From NCBI GenBank assembly GCA_944322725.1, contig CALUPU010000008.1, positions 19,189 to 83,188 of the forward strand: DNA of 64,000 nucleotides, read 5' to 3'. Under the pieces are notes generated by a model. That model had not been told where the DNA came from. It was given only the letters and a program-made list of their open reading frames with translations, and did not search any database. This DNA comes from Candidatus Gastranaerophilales bacterium (lineage in GTDB: Bacteria; Cyanobacteriota; Vampirovibrionia; Gastranaerophilales; Gastranaerophilaceae). Position numbers and translations under genes: made by a program. This document shows positions 42,685 to 52,260 of the stretch, piece after piece; positions within the stretch are counted from its first letter, which is position 1, and every line of letters starts with the position of its first letter.

Positions 42685-43985
42685 TATATTATTCTCTGGT
42701 GAATAAAAGTCTTTTTGCCTTCAGCATAAGGAGCAACTGTCTGTCCAGAGCCGTACATTTTGTATTTGTAAATAACAAGTCCTTCTAAGCCGACAGGACC
42801 TCTTGCGTGAGTTTTTGATGTAGAAATCCCGACTTCTGCGCCCAGTCCGTATCTGAATCCGTCTGCAAAGCGTGTAGACACATTTGAAAACACTCCTGCA
42901 GAGTCAACAAGATTCATAAACACGTCGATAGCCTGCTTGTCTTCTGAAATAATGCAGTCAGTATGTCCCGAGCCGTAAACATTTATATGTGCTATTGCGT
43001 CAAACAGGTCTTTTACTGCTTTTATGGAAACTGTTTTGTCTCCGTATTCCGTTGCCCAGTCTTCTTTTGCTGCAAGTTCAAGATGAGGGGCAAATTCTTT
43101 GCACTTTTCACATCCTTTGACTTTCACCTGTGCTTTTTCAAGTTCCATTACAAGCTGAGGGAGGTAGTTTTCAAGTAAACTTTCGTGTACGAGAATTGTT
43201 TCTACCGCATTGCAGGCGCTTGGATATTGAACTTTTGCATCTATACAAATATCTGTAGCTTTTTTTACATCAGCATTTTCGTCAATATAAATATGGCAGA
43301 TGCCGTCAGCATGACCCATGACAGGAATCTTTGTGTTATCTTTTACATACTGTACCAGCGCATTGCCTCCTCGCGGGATAATCAAATCAATATATTTATC
43401 CATGGCAAGCATCTGTGCCACTTCATCGCGGCTGAAAAGAAGATTTATTGTGTCCTGCGGAAATGCTCCTGTTTCATTAAGTGCATCTTTTATTATTTTT
43501 GCAAGAATTACATTTGTGTTATATGCTTCTTTTCCGCCTTTTAAAAGCACTGCATTGGCACTTTTAACTGCAAGAGCACAAATCTGAGGGATTACATCCG
43601 GTCTTGCTTCAAAGATTACGCCGATTACACCGATAGGACAGCTTACGCGGTACAAATCAAGACCCGTATCCAGTCCCATTGCCCATTGCTTTTTGTTAAC
43701 GGGGTCTTCCAGTCTTTTTACGTCTCTTATGCCCTGAACCATATCACGCATTTTGTTGTCGTCAAGTTTCAGACGATTAAAGGTGCTCTGATTAATCTCT
43801 CCTGATTCCAGAAGGGATTTTGCCGCTTCAAGGTCTTTTGCGTTTTCCTGCAGTATAAGAAGTTTGTTTTCTTCAATTTTATCGGCAATAGCATCAAGTG
43901 CTTTGTTTTTAGTCATTGTGTCAAGAGAAGCCAGAGTGTATGATGCAAGTTTGGCATTTTGTGCCATTGTTTCTAAAGTGGTCAT
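42684..43985 (-). CDS. proA: Gamma-glutamyl phosphate reductase
   Basis: A 433-residue aldehyde dehydrogenase-superfamily enzyme that makes glutamate-5-semialdehyde for proline synthesis. PIGVIGVIFEARPDV, LKGGKEAYNTN, IIPRGGNALVQYV and the active-site Cys region VQYPSACNAVETILVH are clear. FGYGLGAEVGISTSKTHARG-like sequence (YGLGAEVGISTSKTHARG) is the conserved C-terminal signature. It lies 12 bases after proB. Confidence 0.97.
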   Translation of the reverse strand: MTTLETMAQNAKLASYTLASLDTMTKNKALDAIADKIEENKLLILQENAKDLEAAKSLLESGEINQSTFNRLKLDDNKMRDMVQGIRDVKRLEDPVNKKQWAMGLDTGLDLYRVSCPIGVIGVIFEARPDVIPQICALAVKSANAVLLKGGKEAYNTNVILAKIIKDALNETGAFPQDTINLLFSRDEVAQMLAMDKYIDLIIPRGGNALVQYVKDNTKIPVMGHADGICHIYIDENADVKKATDICIDAKVQYPSACNAVETILVHESLLENYLPQLVMELEKAQVKVKGCEKCKEFAPHLELAAKEDWATEYGDKTVSIKAVKDLFDAIAHINVYGSGHTDCIISEDKQAIDVFMNLVDSAGVFSNVSTRFADGFRYGLGAEVGISTSKTHARGPVGLEGLVIYKYKMYGSGQTVAPYAEGKKTFIHQRII

Positions 43986-43997
43986 TATAAATACTCC

Positions 43998-45149
43998 TTA
44001 CAGTAATGCGATATTATCGCGCGTAATGATGGCGTCATAGTTTTTGTATCCCAGAATATCGAGTATGTCATCCGAGTGATGTCCGAGGATTTTTTTGCAG
44101 TCGGAACAGTTGTAATTAATCATACCGCGGGCAAACTCATTGCCATGTTCATCAAGTATGCTGACAATCTCACCTTTCTGGCAATCTCCTTCGATATTTA
44201 AAACGCCGATGGGTAACAGGCTTGTGTATTTTTCCGTTAAAGCTTTTTTGGCACCGTCGTTAACAATCAGACGTGCCTGTATATTGGTTGCATATGCAAT
44301 CCATCGTTTTTTGTTTGCGAGGTTTTCCGTTGGCAGAAAAATTGTGCCCAGTTCTTCCTGCCCGAATATGCGTTTGATTATATGAGGTTCTTTACCGTTC
44401 GCAATAAGACCCGTACCGCCTGAACGTGTGATTACTTTCATTGCTTCGAGTTTTGTCTTCATACCGCCTCTTCCGCCTGCTGCGGCTCCTGAGGCAAACT
44501 CTTCAAATTCTTCCGTAATCTCTTGTACAACATCAATCTTTTTTGCGTTCGGGTTTGTTTTGGGATTGTCATCAAACAACCCGTCAATATCTGACAGAAC
44601 AATTAAAACATCCGCATCGAGTTCGCTTGCAACAAGTGCGGAGAGTTTATCATTATCGGAAAAACTTATCTGAAATGCGTCTTTATAAAAAGCCAGTTCT
44701 TCTGTTGAAACAGTGTCATTCTGGTTTATTACGGGAATTGCACCGAGTGAAATAATAGTATTGAGCGTGTCATGAAGGCTCAGATACTTAACTCTCTGTG
44801 TAAAATCTTCTTCCGTAAGAAGGATTTGTGCTGTTGTTATGCCGTATTTGTCAAAACCGTCTTCGTAAATACACATTAATCTGCACTGTCCGACAGCAGC
44901 ACAGGCTTGTTTTACGGACATACTCTCATTGGCATCAACCTGGAGTTTTTTTGCACCCAGTCCTACCGCGCCTGATGTTACTATGATAATCTCTTTGCCC
45001 TGCTTTTTTAGGCCTGCTATGTCTTCTATAAAAGTATATATACGTGAAAGCGAAATCTCTTTGTCGTCATTTCGAAGAACATTTGTTCCGAATTTGAAAA
45101 CAATTCTCTGCGCATCAATTAAATTTTTTCTTATTTCTGTATAATTCAT
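43998..45149 (-). CDS. proB: Glutamate 5-kinase
   Basis: A 383-residue amino-acid kinase with a C-terminal PUA domain (NIEGDCQKGEIVSILDEHGN). It phosphorylates glutamate in the first step of proline synthesis. VFKFGTNVLRND, IIVTSGAVGLGAKKL, AVGQCRLM, VINQNDTVS, LSDIDGLFD and GRGGMKTKLEAMKV are the family motifs. It is the first gene of the proB-proA-hemW operon, transcribed away from the LCP gene across a 123-bp gap. Confidence 0.97.
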   Translation of the reverse strand: MNYTEIRKNLIDAQRIVFKFGTNVLRNDDKEISLSRIYTFIEDIAGLKKQGKEIIIVTSGAVGLGAKKLQVDANESMSVKQACAAVGQCRLMCIYEDGFDKYGITTAQILLTEEDFTQRVKYLSLHDTLNTIISLGAIPVINQNDTVSTEELAFYKDAFQISFSDNDKLSALVASELDADVLIVLSDIDGLFDDNPKTNPNAKKIDVVQEITEEFEEFASGAAAGGRGGMKTKLEAMKVITRSGGTGLIANGKEPHIIKRIFGQEELGTIFLPTENLANKKRWIAYATNIQARLIVNDGAKKALTEKYTSLLPIGVLNIEGDCQKGEIVSILDEHGNEFARGMINYNCSDCKKILGHHSDDILDILGYKNYDAIITRDNIALL

Positions 45150-45272
45150 ACGCTGATTATACGTAAAAAATGATTAATTTAAAATAAACGATATATTAAA
45201 TTATTTTTTTTTGAAGTAATATATTTATTAAATTAAGAGGAAGATTTTTTACTTAATAAGGATAGTTTAGAG

Positions 45273-46571
45273 ATGAACGAACTTAAAGACAAGGACGAAC
45301 AATATAATCAATATTTATACAGACATAAACCCTCAAAAGCCAAAAACGGTTTTGGCAGACTTATAATATGCCTGCTAATGACTGTTATTGTATTGATAGC
45401 AGCGGCATTTGTATTTATAGGTACTGCCGGTGTTGATAATAAATACTCTAAAATGCTTATGAGTTTTGTAAAAGATTTGAACCCTAAAGAACAAAAGGGC
45501 TTTAACCTGCCTGTTCTTCAACGTAAACAAAATATACTTATTGTGGGTGTAGACTCCAACGGCAAAAACAGCGATCCTTTTAAAGGTACCCGCTCTGATA
45601 CAATGATACTTGTCAATCTTGACCCGGCTTCACATTCTGTCAATGCAATATCCATTCCCAGAGACAGCAAAGTATATCTTGCAGGCGACCACGGTGTGCA
45701 AAAAATCAATGCTGCTCATGCACTCGGCGGTATTGATTTGACATTAAAAACAGTAGAAGACACTCTCGGTATAAAAGTTGACAAGTATGTCCTTATTAAT
45801 AATGACGGTGTAAAAAAACTTGTTGATGCATTAGGCGGTGTTCCTGTTTATATAGAAAAAGACATGTATTATAACGATTATTCAGGCGGACTGCATATCA
45901 ATCTGTCTAAAGGGCTCCATGTTCTTAACGGTGAGCAGGTTGAAGGTTATCTGAGATTCAGAAAAGACGGTCTCGGCGATATAGGAAGAACCTCAAGACA
46001 GCAGTGGTTTGTAAAAGCAGTACTCGAAAAACTTCAATCACCTTCTGTGATTACCAAAATTCCCGAAGTTCTAAATATTGCTTCTTCAAATGTCAGAACA
46101 AATCTTTCTTTGTATGAAATGTCTCATCTTGCAGCAGCTTTGAGAAATATAAACATGAATGATGTTGAATTTGCAACACTACCCGGTGCTCCTTCCAAAA
46201 AAGGATACATAAGCTACTGGATACTTGACCCTGAAAAAACACAGGAAGTAATTGACAGAATGGTGTACAGAGACAAACCTTCTCCGTCTGACAAAAAACT
46301 TGTTGCAGGTATCATGTATGCTTTTGACAAAGAAGAAGAAGCAATGAAGGTTAAAGACGAACTCAAAGCTTCCGGATACGAAGTAAACTGCATAGGCAGA
46401 GCACATCTTCCTCATTCACAGATTATAGGTCACAACGCAGCGGTTACGAGTGATTTTGTCAGCTGGCTCAAAAAACAGGTTCCGGAAATAAAATCTTCAC
46501 AGTTTGTGTATGACCCTGTAAGAATGTATTGTGTCCATTCTGATTTCACTATAATTATTTCAGGCTCATAA
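45273..46571 (+). CDS. LytR-CpsA-Psr family cell-wall ligase
   Basis: A 432-residue membrane-anchored enzyme. One N-terminal helix (LIICLLMTVIVLIAAAFVFIG) is followed by the LCP domain: ILIVGVDSNGKNSDPFKGTRSDTM, VSIPRDSKV-like ISIPRDSKVYLAG, KINAAHALGG, VNNDGVKKLVDALGGVPVYI-like stretch and LRFRKDGLGDIGR. The C-terminal ~85 residues match the LytR_C domain. LCP enzymes transfer polysaccharides from lipid carriers to peptidoglycan or other acceptors; their presence with an LPS-type outer membrane fits cyanobacterial relatives. AAGGA lies ten bases upstream. Confidence 0.9.
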   Translation: MNELKDKDEQYNQYLYRHKPSKAKNGFGRLIICLLMTVIVLIAAAFVFIGTAGVDNKYSKMLMSFVKDLNPKEQKGFNLPVLQRKQNILIVGVDSNGKNSDPFKGTRSDTMILVNLDPASHSVNAISIPRDSKVYLAGDHGVQKINAAHALGGIDLTLKTVEDTLGIKVDKYVLINNDGVKKLVDALGGVPVYIEKDMYYNDYSGGLHINLSKGLHVLNGEQVEGYLRFRKDGLGDIGRTSRQQWFVKAVLEKLQSPSVITKIPEVLNIASSNVRTNLSLYEMSHLAAALRNINMNDVEFATLPGAPSKKGYISYWILDPEKTQEVIDRMVYRDKPSPSDKKLVAGIMYAFDKEEEAMKVKDELKASGYEVNCIGRAHLPHSQIIGHNAAVTSDFVSWLKKQVPEIKSSQFVYDPVRMYCVHSDFTIIISGS

Positions 46572-46579
46572 CTAAATTA

Positions 46580-46645
46580 TCCGAGAAAATTTAGTGATAA
46601 GTAACGTTAACGAAATTTTTGAGTGGCTTATTGGGAAGGTGAATA
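46580..46645 (+). repeat. Palindromic repeat, copy D, partial, upstream of hisG
   Basis: Starts TCCGAGAAAATTTAGTGATAA and runs through GAGTGGCTTATTGGGAAGGTGAA, matching the left two-thirds of the family. Hairpin 1 has one mismatch, and hairpin 2 is absent. The AAGGTG of the element lies six bases before the hisG ATG and serves as its ribosome binding site. Confidence 0.85.
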
Positions 46646-47515
46646 ATGGAAGAAATTTTAAAGATAGCTATCCCGAACAAGGGCAGAATGTCCGAAAAAA
46701 TTTACGGGCTGTTGAGTGCTGCAGGATTAAACTTTCCCGCTAAAGACGAACGCACGCTGCAGGTAACGACAAAAGACAAAAAACACAAGCTTATCTATGT
46801 CAGAACAGCAGATATCCCTCGTTTTCTTGAGGCTGGTGTTGCTGATATAGGATTTACGGGGTTTGATATCGTTACGGAATTAGAAGCTGATGTTGATAAA
46901 ATCATGGATCTTGACTTTGGCAACTGTGAGATGGTTGTTGCTGTTAAAGAAGAAGATCGGTACAGCTGTGTAGAGGATTTGCCCGAGCATATAAATGTTG
47001 CTACATCGTTTCCTAATATTGCTAAGAAATTTCTTGAAAAAGCCGGTAAAAAACCTAAAATCATTGAAGTGACAGGTGCTACGGAAATTACACCGCGTCT
47101 GGGGTTATCGGATGTTGTCGTGGATATTACTTCTTCCGGTTCGACCTTAAAGTCCAACAAGCTAAAAGTAATTGACAAAATTCTTGAGTCCTCAGCAATA
47201 GTGGTTGCAAGAAAAGGACTTTCCGACGAACTTAAGAAAAAAACTGACACTCTTTTAACAGCGCTGCAGTCAGTCCTGGATGCAAGAGAGAAAAAATATC
47301 TCATGGCAAATGTTCCTAAGGACAAACTCGATGAGATATGCACATTTTTGCCCGGATTTACCGCACCTACGGTTATGACAATGATGGGCGATGATAAGAA
47401 TGTTGTAATCCATGTTGTAGTGGATGCGGACAAGGTTTTTGAAAGTGTGGAACACTTAAAAGCACTCGGCGGACAGGGTATATTAATAATGACAGTAGAT
47501 CAGATGGTGAGATAA
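46646..47515 (+). CDS. hisG: ATP phosphoribosyltransferase, long form
   Basis: A 289-residue enzyme for the first step of histidine synthesis. AIPNKGRMSEKIYGLL is the start signature. RTADIPRFLEAGVADIGFTG, VATSFPNIAKKFLEKAG, VTGATEITPRLGLSDVVVDI and SGSTLKSNKL form the catalytic site. The C-terminal ~75 residues are the ACT-like HisG_C regulatory domain, so this is the HisZ-independent, histidine-inhibited long form. Its ribosome binding site comes from a palindromic repeat. No other his genes adjoin. Confidence 0.97.
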   Translation: MEEILKIAIPNKGRMSEKIYGLLSAAGLNFPAKDERTLQVTTKDKKHKLIYVRTADIPRFLEAGVADIGFTGFDIVTELEADVDKIMDLDFGNCEMVVAVKEEDRYSCVEDLPEHINVATSFPNIAKKFLEKAGKKPKIIEVTGATEITPRLGLSDVVVDITSSGSTLKSNKLKVIDKILESSAIVVARKGLSDELKKKTDTLLTALQSVLDAREKKYLMANVPKDKLDEICTFLPGFTAPTVMTMMGDDKNVVIHVVVDADKVFESVEHLKALGGQGILIMTVDQMVR

Positions 47516-48282
47516 TGAATTATCCGAATTTAGAACGGCTTATAGATATAATAGAAACTCTCAGAAGCGAGAACGGCTGTGCGTGGGACAGAGAGCAGAC
47601 TCACTATTCACTTAAAAAAAATATGCTCGAAGAAGCGTATGAGGCAGTAGACGCTATTGAGGATGGTGACTGCAAACATTTGCGCGAAGAACTGGGAGAC
47701 GTATTGTTGCAGGTTGTTCTGCATTCTCAAATAGCTAAAGAAGATAATGAATTCACTCTTGAAGATGTTGCAAAAGGTATAGCTGACAAGCTTGTTCACC
47801 GCCATCCGCATGTTTTTGGCGATGTGAAAGTAAACGGAACCAAAGATATTTTAGACAACTGGGAAAAACTCAAAGCAGAAGAAAAAAAGCACAGAAAATC
47901 TGCAATGGATGGTATATCCAAGGCTCAGTCAGCGCTTATGAGTGCTCAGAAAATAAGCAAAAATGCGGTTAAAAAAGGATTTGAATGGCCTGATGAAAAG
48001 ACGCTGTGGGAATGCTTTAATTCAGAAATAGATGAATTTAAAGAAGCACTCAAAGACGACGATAAGGAGCATGCGGAAGAAGAGTTCGGCGATATTTTGT
48101 TTGCTGCGGTGAACCTTGCAAGGTGGAACAAGATTGATGCAGAGCAGGCGCTTTTGAAAGCAAACAGAAAGTTTATGGCGCGTTTTAGAAAAATGGAAGA
48201 ACTGGCTGTGAAGCCTTTGGAAGAGTATTCTTTTGAAGAATATGACGATTTATGGAAAAAAGCCAAAAGGGCTATAATGTAA
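47515..48282 (+). CDS. mazG: Nucleoside triphosphate pyrophosphohydrolase MazG
   Basis: A 255-residue protein with two MazG helical domains. The first carries LKKNMLEEAYEAVDAIED and LREELGDVLLQVVLHSQIA; the second carries WECFNSEIDEFKEAL and AEEEFGDILFAAVNLARW, with the metal-binding ExxE and ExxD residues present in both. It hydrolyses NTPs to NMP and pyrophosphate, a housecleaning role. It is coupled to hisG by TAATG. Confidence 0.95.
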   Translation: MNYPNLERLIDIIETLRSENGCAWDREQTHYSLKKNMLEEAYEAVDAIEDGDCKHLREELGDVLLQVVLHSQIAKEDNEFTLEDVAKGIADKLVHRHPHVFGDVKVNGTKDILDNWEKLKAEEKKHRKSAMDGISKAQSALMSAQKISKNAVKKGFEWPDEKTLWECFNSEIDEFKEALKDDDKEHAEEEFGDILFAAVNLARWNKIDAEQALLKANRKFMARFRKMEELAVKPLEEYSFEEYDDLWKKAKRAIM

Positions 48283-48390
48283 GTGTATTGATAATACATA
48301 TTAGCAGCACACAAAAAACTAAAACTAAACAGCTGAACGTATTTCTAATATAATTGAATAAAAATAAACACAATGACAGGATATCAAATC

Positions 48391-49158
48391 ATGGATAAAA
48401 ACTTTGAAAATCAACTAAAACAGGCAATGGAACTTTTTAAAAAAAGAGATTATGAAAATGCTCTTGAAGAGTTCAAAAAACTTCTTGAACATGATAATAA
48501 AAACGCTCACCTGTATAATAATATAGGGCTCTGCTATGCCCATCTCGGTCAGAATGCTGAAGCGGAAGAGTATTATAAAAAAGCACTTTTTCTTGATGAC
48601 AAACTTGTTGAAACATACATAAATATCGCTGATATATACTACAAAGAAAACCGCCTGTGGGATGCAATCGAAATTTTGCAAAGCGCAATTGCACTTATAC
48701 CGGATAACGCTGCTTTAAGACATTACCTCGGACGTATTTATATAGAAGACAAACGCTATGACGATGCAATAGATGCACTTGATTCCGTGCTTGAAATTGC
48801 ACCAAAAAATTACGATGCCAACTGGGATCTTGGTATGGTCTATTTCGAACTCGGAGACTATGACAGCGCAATAGCAAATTTTGAAGAAGTGTTGAAATAC
48901 ATAGAAGACAATGAACTTATATTCTACCAGACTGCTCTGGCTTATGAAGCAAATGACGAAATAGATAAAGCAATATCAAACCTGTTAAAGAGCATTGCCG
49001 TAAATGATAAATTCCCGCTGGGTTACAAGCGCCTCGGAATGCTGTTTATGGCAAGAGGAGACAAACAAGACGCAAAAGAATACTTTGAAGAATATCTCAA
49101 TTTCGATGTTCCTGCCGAAGAAAAAGAAAAAATACAAAATATCCTTCAACGACTCTGA
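48391..49158 (+). CDS. Tetratricopeptide-repeat protein
   Basis: A 255-residue protein made of about seven TPR helix pairs (for example AMELFKKRDYENALEEFKKL, NIGLCYAHLGQNAEAEEYYK, NIADIYYKENRLWDAIEIL, WDLGMVYFELGDYDSAIANF). It has no signal peptide, so it is probably a cytoplasmic scaffold. The ATG at 48391 has AGGA ten bases before it; an in-frame ATG at 48373 is less well placed. The binding partner is unknown. Confidence 0.85.
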   Translation: MDKNFENQLKQAMELFKKRDYENALEEFKKLLEHDNKNAHLYNNIGLCYAHLGQNAEAEEYYKKALFLDDKLVETYINIADIYYKENRLWDAIEILQSAIALIPDNAALRHYLGRIYIEDKRYDDAIDALDSVLEIAPKNYDANWDLGMVYFELGDYDSAIANFEEVLKYIEDNELIFYQTALAYEANDEIDKAISNLLKSIAVNDKFPLGYKRLGMLFMARGDKQDAKEYFEEYLNFDVPAEEKEKIQNILQRL

Positions 49159-49166
49159 TAAAATTT

Positions 49167-52097
49167 TTATACAGAGATATTGATATTATCAAGAGTCTTT
49201 TGACTTGCAAGAATGGACGTAATTGAATGCGAGGCGAAAACGTAATTTGCAGCGTTTTGAATATCCTGTGGCGTAATTTCATCAATCATCCTGAGATTTT
49301 CATTAATTGTGTTAATGCCGTGGACAAGATCTTTGCTGCCTGCAAGCACACCCGTAACAGAATCTGAAGTTTCCAGCAAGTTAAGGAACTTTGTCTTTAA
49401 TCTCAGCTTTGCTGCGTCAAGTTCTTCATTGGAAACAGGTTCTGTCTTCAATTTATCAATATGTTTTTTAAAACCGTCCAAAGACTTTTGTACATTATCA
49501 AACTGCTGAATATTTTCCTGCGGGTTGTCTGTTGTAGTCTTGATACTCAGAGAAATCAACCCGGTATCTCCGACAAAATCCAAACCTGATTCTACACGAT
49601 AAGCGAGTTTTTGAGTTTCTCTCAAATCTTCAAACAAACGGGAGGAAGGACTTCCGCCAAGAATAGTATTCAATACGGAAAATACCATCTGGTCTTTGGG
49701 ATTAAAATTAGTTTTAAAATTAAATACCTGCACAATGTCAGCCTGATTTCTCGGTTCTGCCTGAGTGATAAGCTTGTTTTTTTCAATGGGCTTGTATGTC
49801 TTGAACAACTCTATACTAAAAGGCTTAAATGTATTTAAATCAGTTGAAAGCTTTGATATAACGGTATTTTCAAGAGAAGGATTTTTTTGTACGGGAGCAG
49901 TCACAACAGCTTTTGCCATACCGTTATTTTTTATATAATCAAAGAACGCCTGAACATCCTCAATAGTAATACTGTCAATAGCTTTGAGCAGTTCATCTTT
50001 TGTAGAAAACTCAGCCAGTTCAGGGAAAAGTTCTTTCCCTGCAGCTTCCTCTGCAGAATTGTCAATTTTCATTGAGACTTCACGAACAACACTCTTTGCA
50101 TATTCAAAAGTTTTTTGATTAATTCTCGGGGCGTTTAAAACTTCTTTAACAAGATCAATAGACTTGCCTAAATCTTCTGAAAGCGAATCAAATTCTGCAC
50201 TGATTGAACTGTAGCCTGCAGAAAAACTCAAAGATATACCTGACTTGTAGACATCTTTATAGAACTCGTCATAATCTTTATTTTTGGAACCTTCGTTCAA
50301 TATAACTGACAGTATGGAAGGAACCCCCGGCTTTGTCTTAGCAGGTTCAACTGTCTGCATTTTTATGTAAGCTGTTGAAATATCGGACTTGTTGGGATTT
50401 AACATCAACTCCATATTATTTGCCAGCCTGTACTGCTTAACATTTGATGTATCAAACATCTTGTCTTCAAGCCGGCCTTTAAAGGTTACGGAAGGAGAGG
50501 ACGCTTTAGGTGCAGATGCCGCAATTATTTTGTTTGCATTCTTGTAATTATTGATTATTGATTCATCATCAATCTTTTCAGGATGCACAACAGATAAAGA
50601 GACTTTGTTCAAGTCCAGATATTTCTTTGCAAAATTCGAAATATCAGCAGGTGTAATCCTGTCCAGAATATTAAGATAATCTTCGGCATAATCAAGATTG
50701 TCATCTAAAAGAGCATTCCCGAGTAATGAATTCATCATTTGAGAACTTTCGGAAAGTTTTGAAAACGTCATTTTCAAAGTCTTTTTAGCTGTATCAAGTT
50801 CCTCCTGAGTAATCGGCTGAACAGAGAGCCTGTTAATCTCCTGATAAATAGTCTTTAATACCTGTTCTGTTTTTTGCGGAGTGGATTTTGACGCAATCAA
50901 AATTGCTCTCGGGTCAGTGGGTCTGTTACCTACTCTTTCAATATTAATTGAAGCAGAAGACTGTATTAAATTCAAAGCCTTTCTTATTCTTGCATTTTTG
51001 TATCCGAAAAGCGCAGTCATAAGGAGTTCCATCTCGATATTTTCTTTTGTGGAATTGTTAGCAGGACCTGCAAAACCCATAGCTGATATGCTTGCCTGAG
51101 CCTTAGGCATTTTTATATCTACCCTTACGGGTTTTTGTACCGGATTGAACTCCTGATATTTTCTGTTTTGTACGGGAGCCGATATGGTCTTGTTAAAATA
51201 CTTTGCAATCGTATTTATTGCTTCTTTTTCAGGTACTTCTCCCGTAACAACCGTTACACTGTTATCAGGCGTATACCAGAGATTATAATAATCAACTATA
51301 TCCTCTCTTGTAAGATTATTTATGTTGGAAATAGTACCTGCAACAAGATCCGGAGAAGAAGACTCTATATTAAACAAATTTCTTATGCACTGGTTCAAAG
51401 CAATATTTTCGGGCTGATCCCCAACCATTGCTATCTCCTGTGTAACAGGACCTTTTTCTTTTACAAGCATATCCTGCGAATGCGAAGGATACTGCAGCTG
51501 CTCGGATTGAATATATGCGGAAGAATCAAAATCATCGTCTTTGCTCAAAAGCTGGGAGGTAATAAAATAATTTGTCTGAGAAAATCCTGTTGAGGCATTA
51601 GTCATAGCCCCCATACTGTTGACTATTCTAAAAAAATCACCCGCGCCGAGCCCTCCGCCATTGGGGTTTTTTGAACCGTTAAACGCCATGTGCTCTTCAA
51701 AATGACTTATGCCTCTCTTACTGTCCGGCTCATTCATAGAGCCGACATTGTAATAAGTCTCAAGAACTGTCGGACCTTTCTTTTCAAGAATTGCTACTCT
51801 CCGACCGTTAGCAAGCTTGTATAGTTTTGCGTTGTTGGAAAAAGGAAGCTTGATATCACGAACAAATGTGTAAGAAATAGGAGCCTGAGCAAGCAGCTGC
51901 GCTTTTAACGATTCTACCGGTCTGTTTTCAATAGGGTTTGAAGCAGCGCTTGAGACATTACTCTCAACCCGTTGAGAGTCTGTCTGTGTCGGCGCCGTCA
52001 TGGTTTGATTTTCCAGAGCGTTCGATACGTTATTGCGCGCAGTTGGCTGCACAGACTTTTGTATATTATTTTGTAAATTAAGACCGTTCAGCTTCAT
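49167..52097 (-). CDS. M16-family zinc metallopeptidase
   Basis: A 976-residue protein with a ~70-residue disordered start, then two M16 halves (~75-500 and ~550-970). The first half has the inverted zinc motif HFEEH (132-136), with the distal Glu expected in the EQLQYPSHSQD...VTQEIAM region. The second half lacks the motif, as usual for the non-catalytic half. No signal peptide is seen, so it may act on peptides in the cytoplasm, although some relatives are periplasmic. The linker contains VTFKGRLED. No clear ribosome binding site is visible. Confidence 0.88.
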   Translation of the reverse strand: MKLNGLNLQNNIQKSVQPTARNNVSNALENQTMTAPTQTDSQRVESNVSSAASNPIENRPVESLKAQLLAQAPISYTFVRDIKLPFSNNAKLYKLANGRRVAILEKKGPTVLETYYNVGSMNEPDSKRGISHFEEHMAFNGSKNPNGGGLGAGDFFRIVNSMGAMTNASTGFSQTNYFITSQLLSKDDDFDSSAYIQSEQLQYPSHSQDMLVKEKGPVTQEIAMVGDQPENIALNQCIRNLFNIESSSPDLVAGTISNINNLTREDIVDYYNLWYTPDNSVTVVTGEVPEKEAINTIAKYFNKTISAPVQNRKYQEFNPVQKPVRVDIKMPKAQASISAMGFAGPANNSTKENIEMELLMTALFGYKNARIRKALNLIQSSASINIERVGNRPTDPRAILIASKSTPQKTEQVLKTIYQEINRLSVQPITQEELDTAKKTLKMTFSKLSESSQMMNSLLGNALLDDNLDYAEDYLNILDRITPADISNFAKKYLDLNKVSLSVVHPEKIDDESIINNYKNANKIIAASAPKASSPSVTFKGRLEDKMFDTSNVKQYRLANNMELMLNPNKSDISTAYIKMQTVEPAKTKPGVPSILSVILNEGSKNKDYDEFYKDVYKSGISLSFSAGYSSISAEFDSLSEDLGKSIDLVKEVLNAPRINQKTFEYAKSVVREVSMKIDNSAEEAAGKELFPELAEFSTKDELLKAIDSITIEDVQAFFDYIKNNGMAKAVVTAPVQKNPSLENTVISKLSTDLNTFKPFSIELFKTYKPIEKNKLITQAEPRNQADIVQVFNFKTNFNPKDQMVFSVLNTILGGSPSSRLFEDLRETQKLAYRVESGLDFVGDTGLISLSIKTTTDNPQENIQQFDNVQKSLDGFKKHIDKLKTEPVSNEELDAAKLRLKTKFLNLLETSDSVTGVLAGSKDLVHGINTINENLRMIDEITPQDIQNAANYVFASHSITSILASQKTLDNINISV

Positions 52098-52210
52098 AAA
52101 GAAATTTCTACCGCTTCATTACTTTTTCCTAAAAACCTATAAATAAAAAATATTTACTTAATGTGACAGCTTCTTTTATAAATCTTAACAAAAACAAATT
52201 ATTTGTACAT

Positions 52211-52239
52211 AAAAAAGCAGGTAAACATAGCCACCTGCT
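52211..52239 (-). terminator. Rho-independent terminator of the rhodanese gene
   Basis: On the minus strand GCAGGT and ACCTGC pair around a 10-base loop and are followed by six T residues, 22 bp after the rhodanese stop. Confidence 0.8.
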
Positions 52240-52260
52240 CTTTTATTTTAATTTTGCCTT

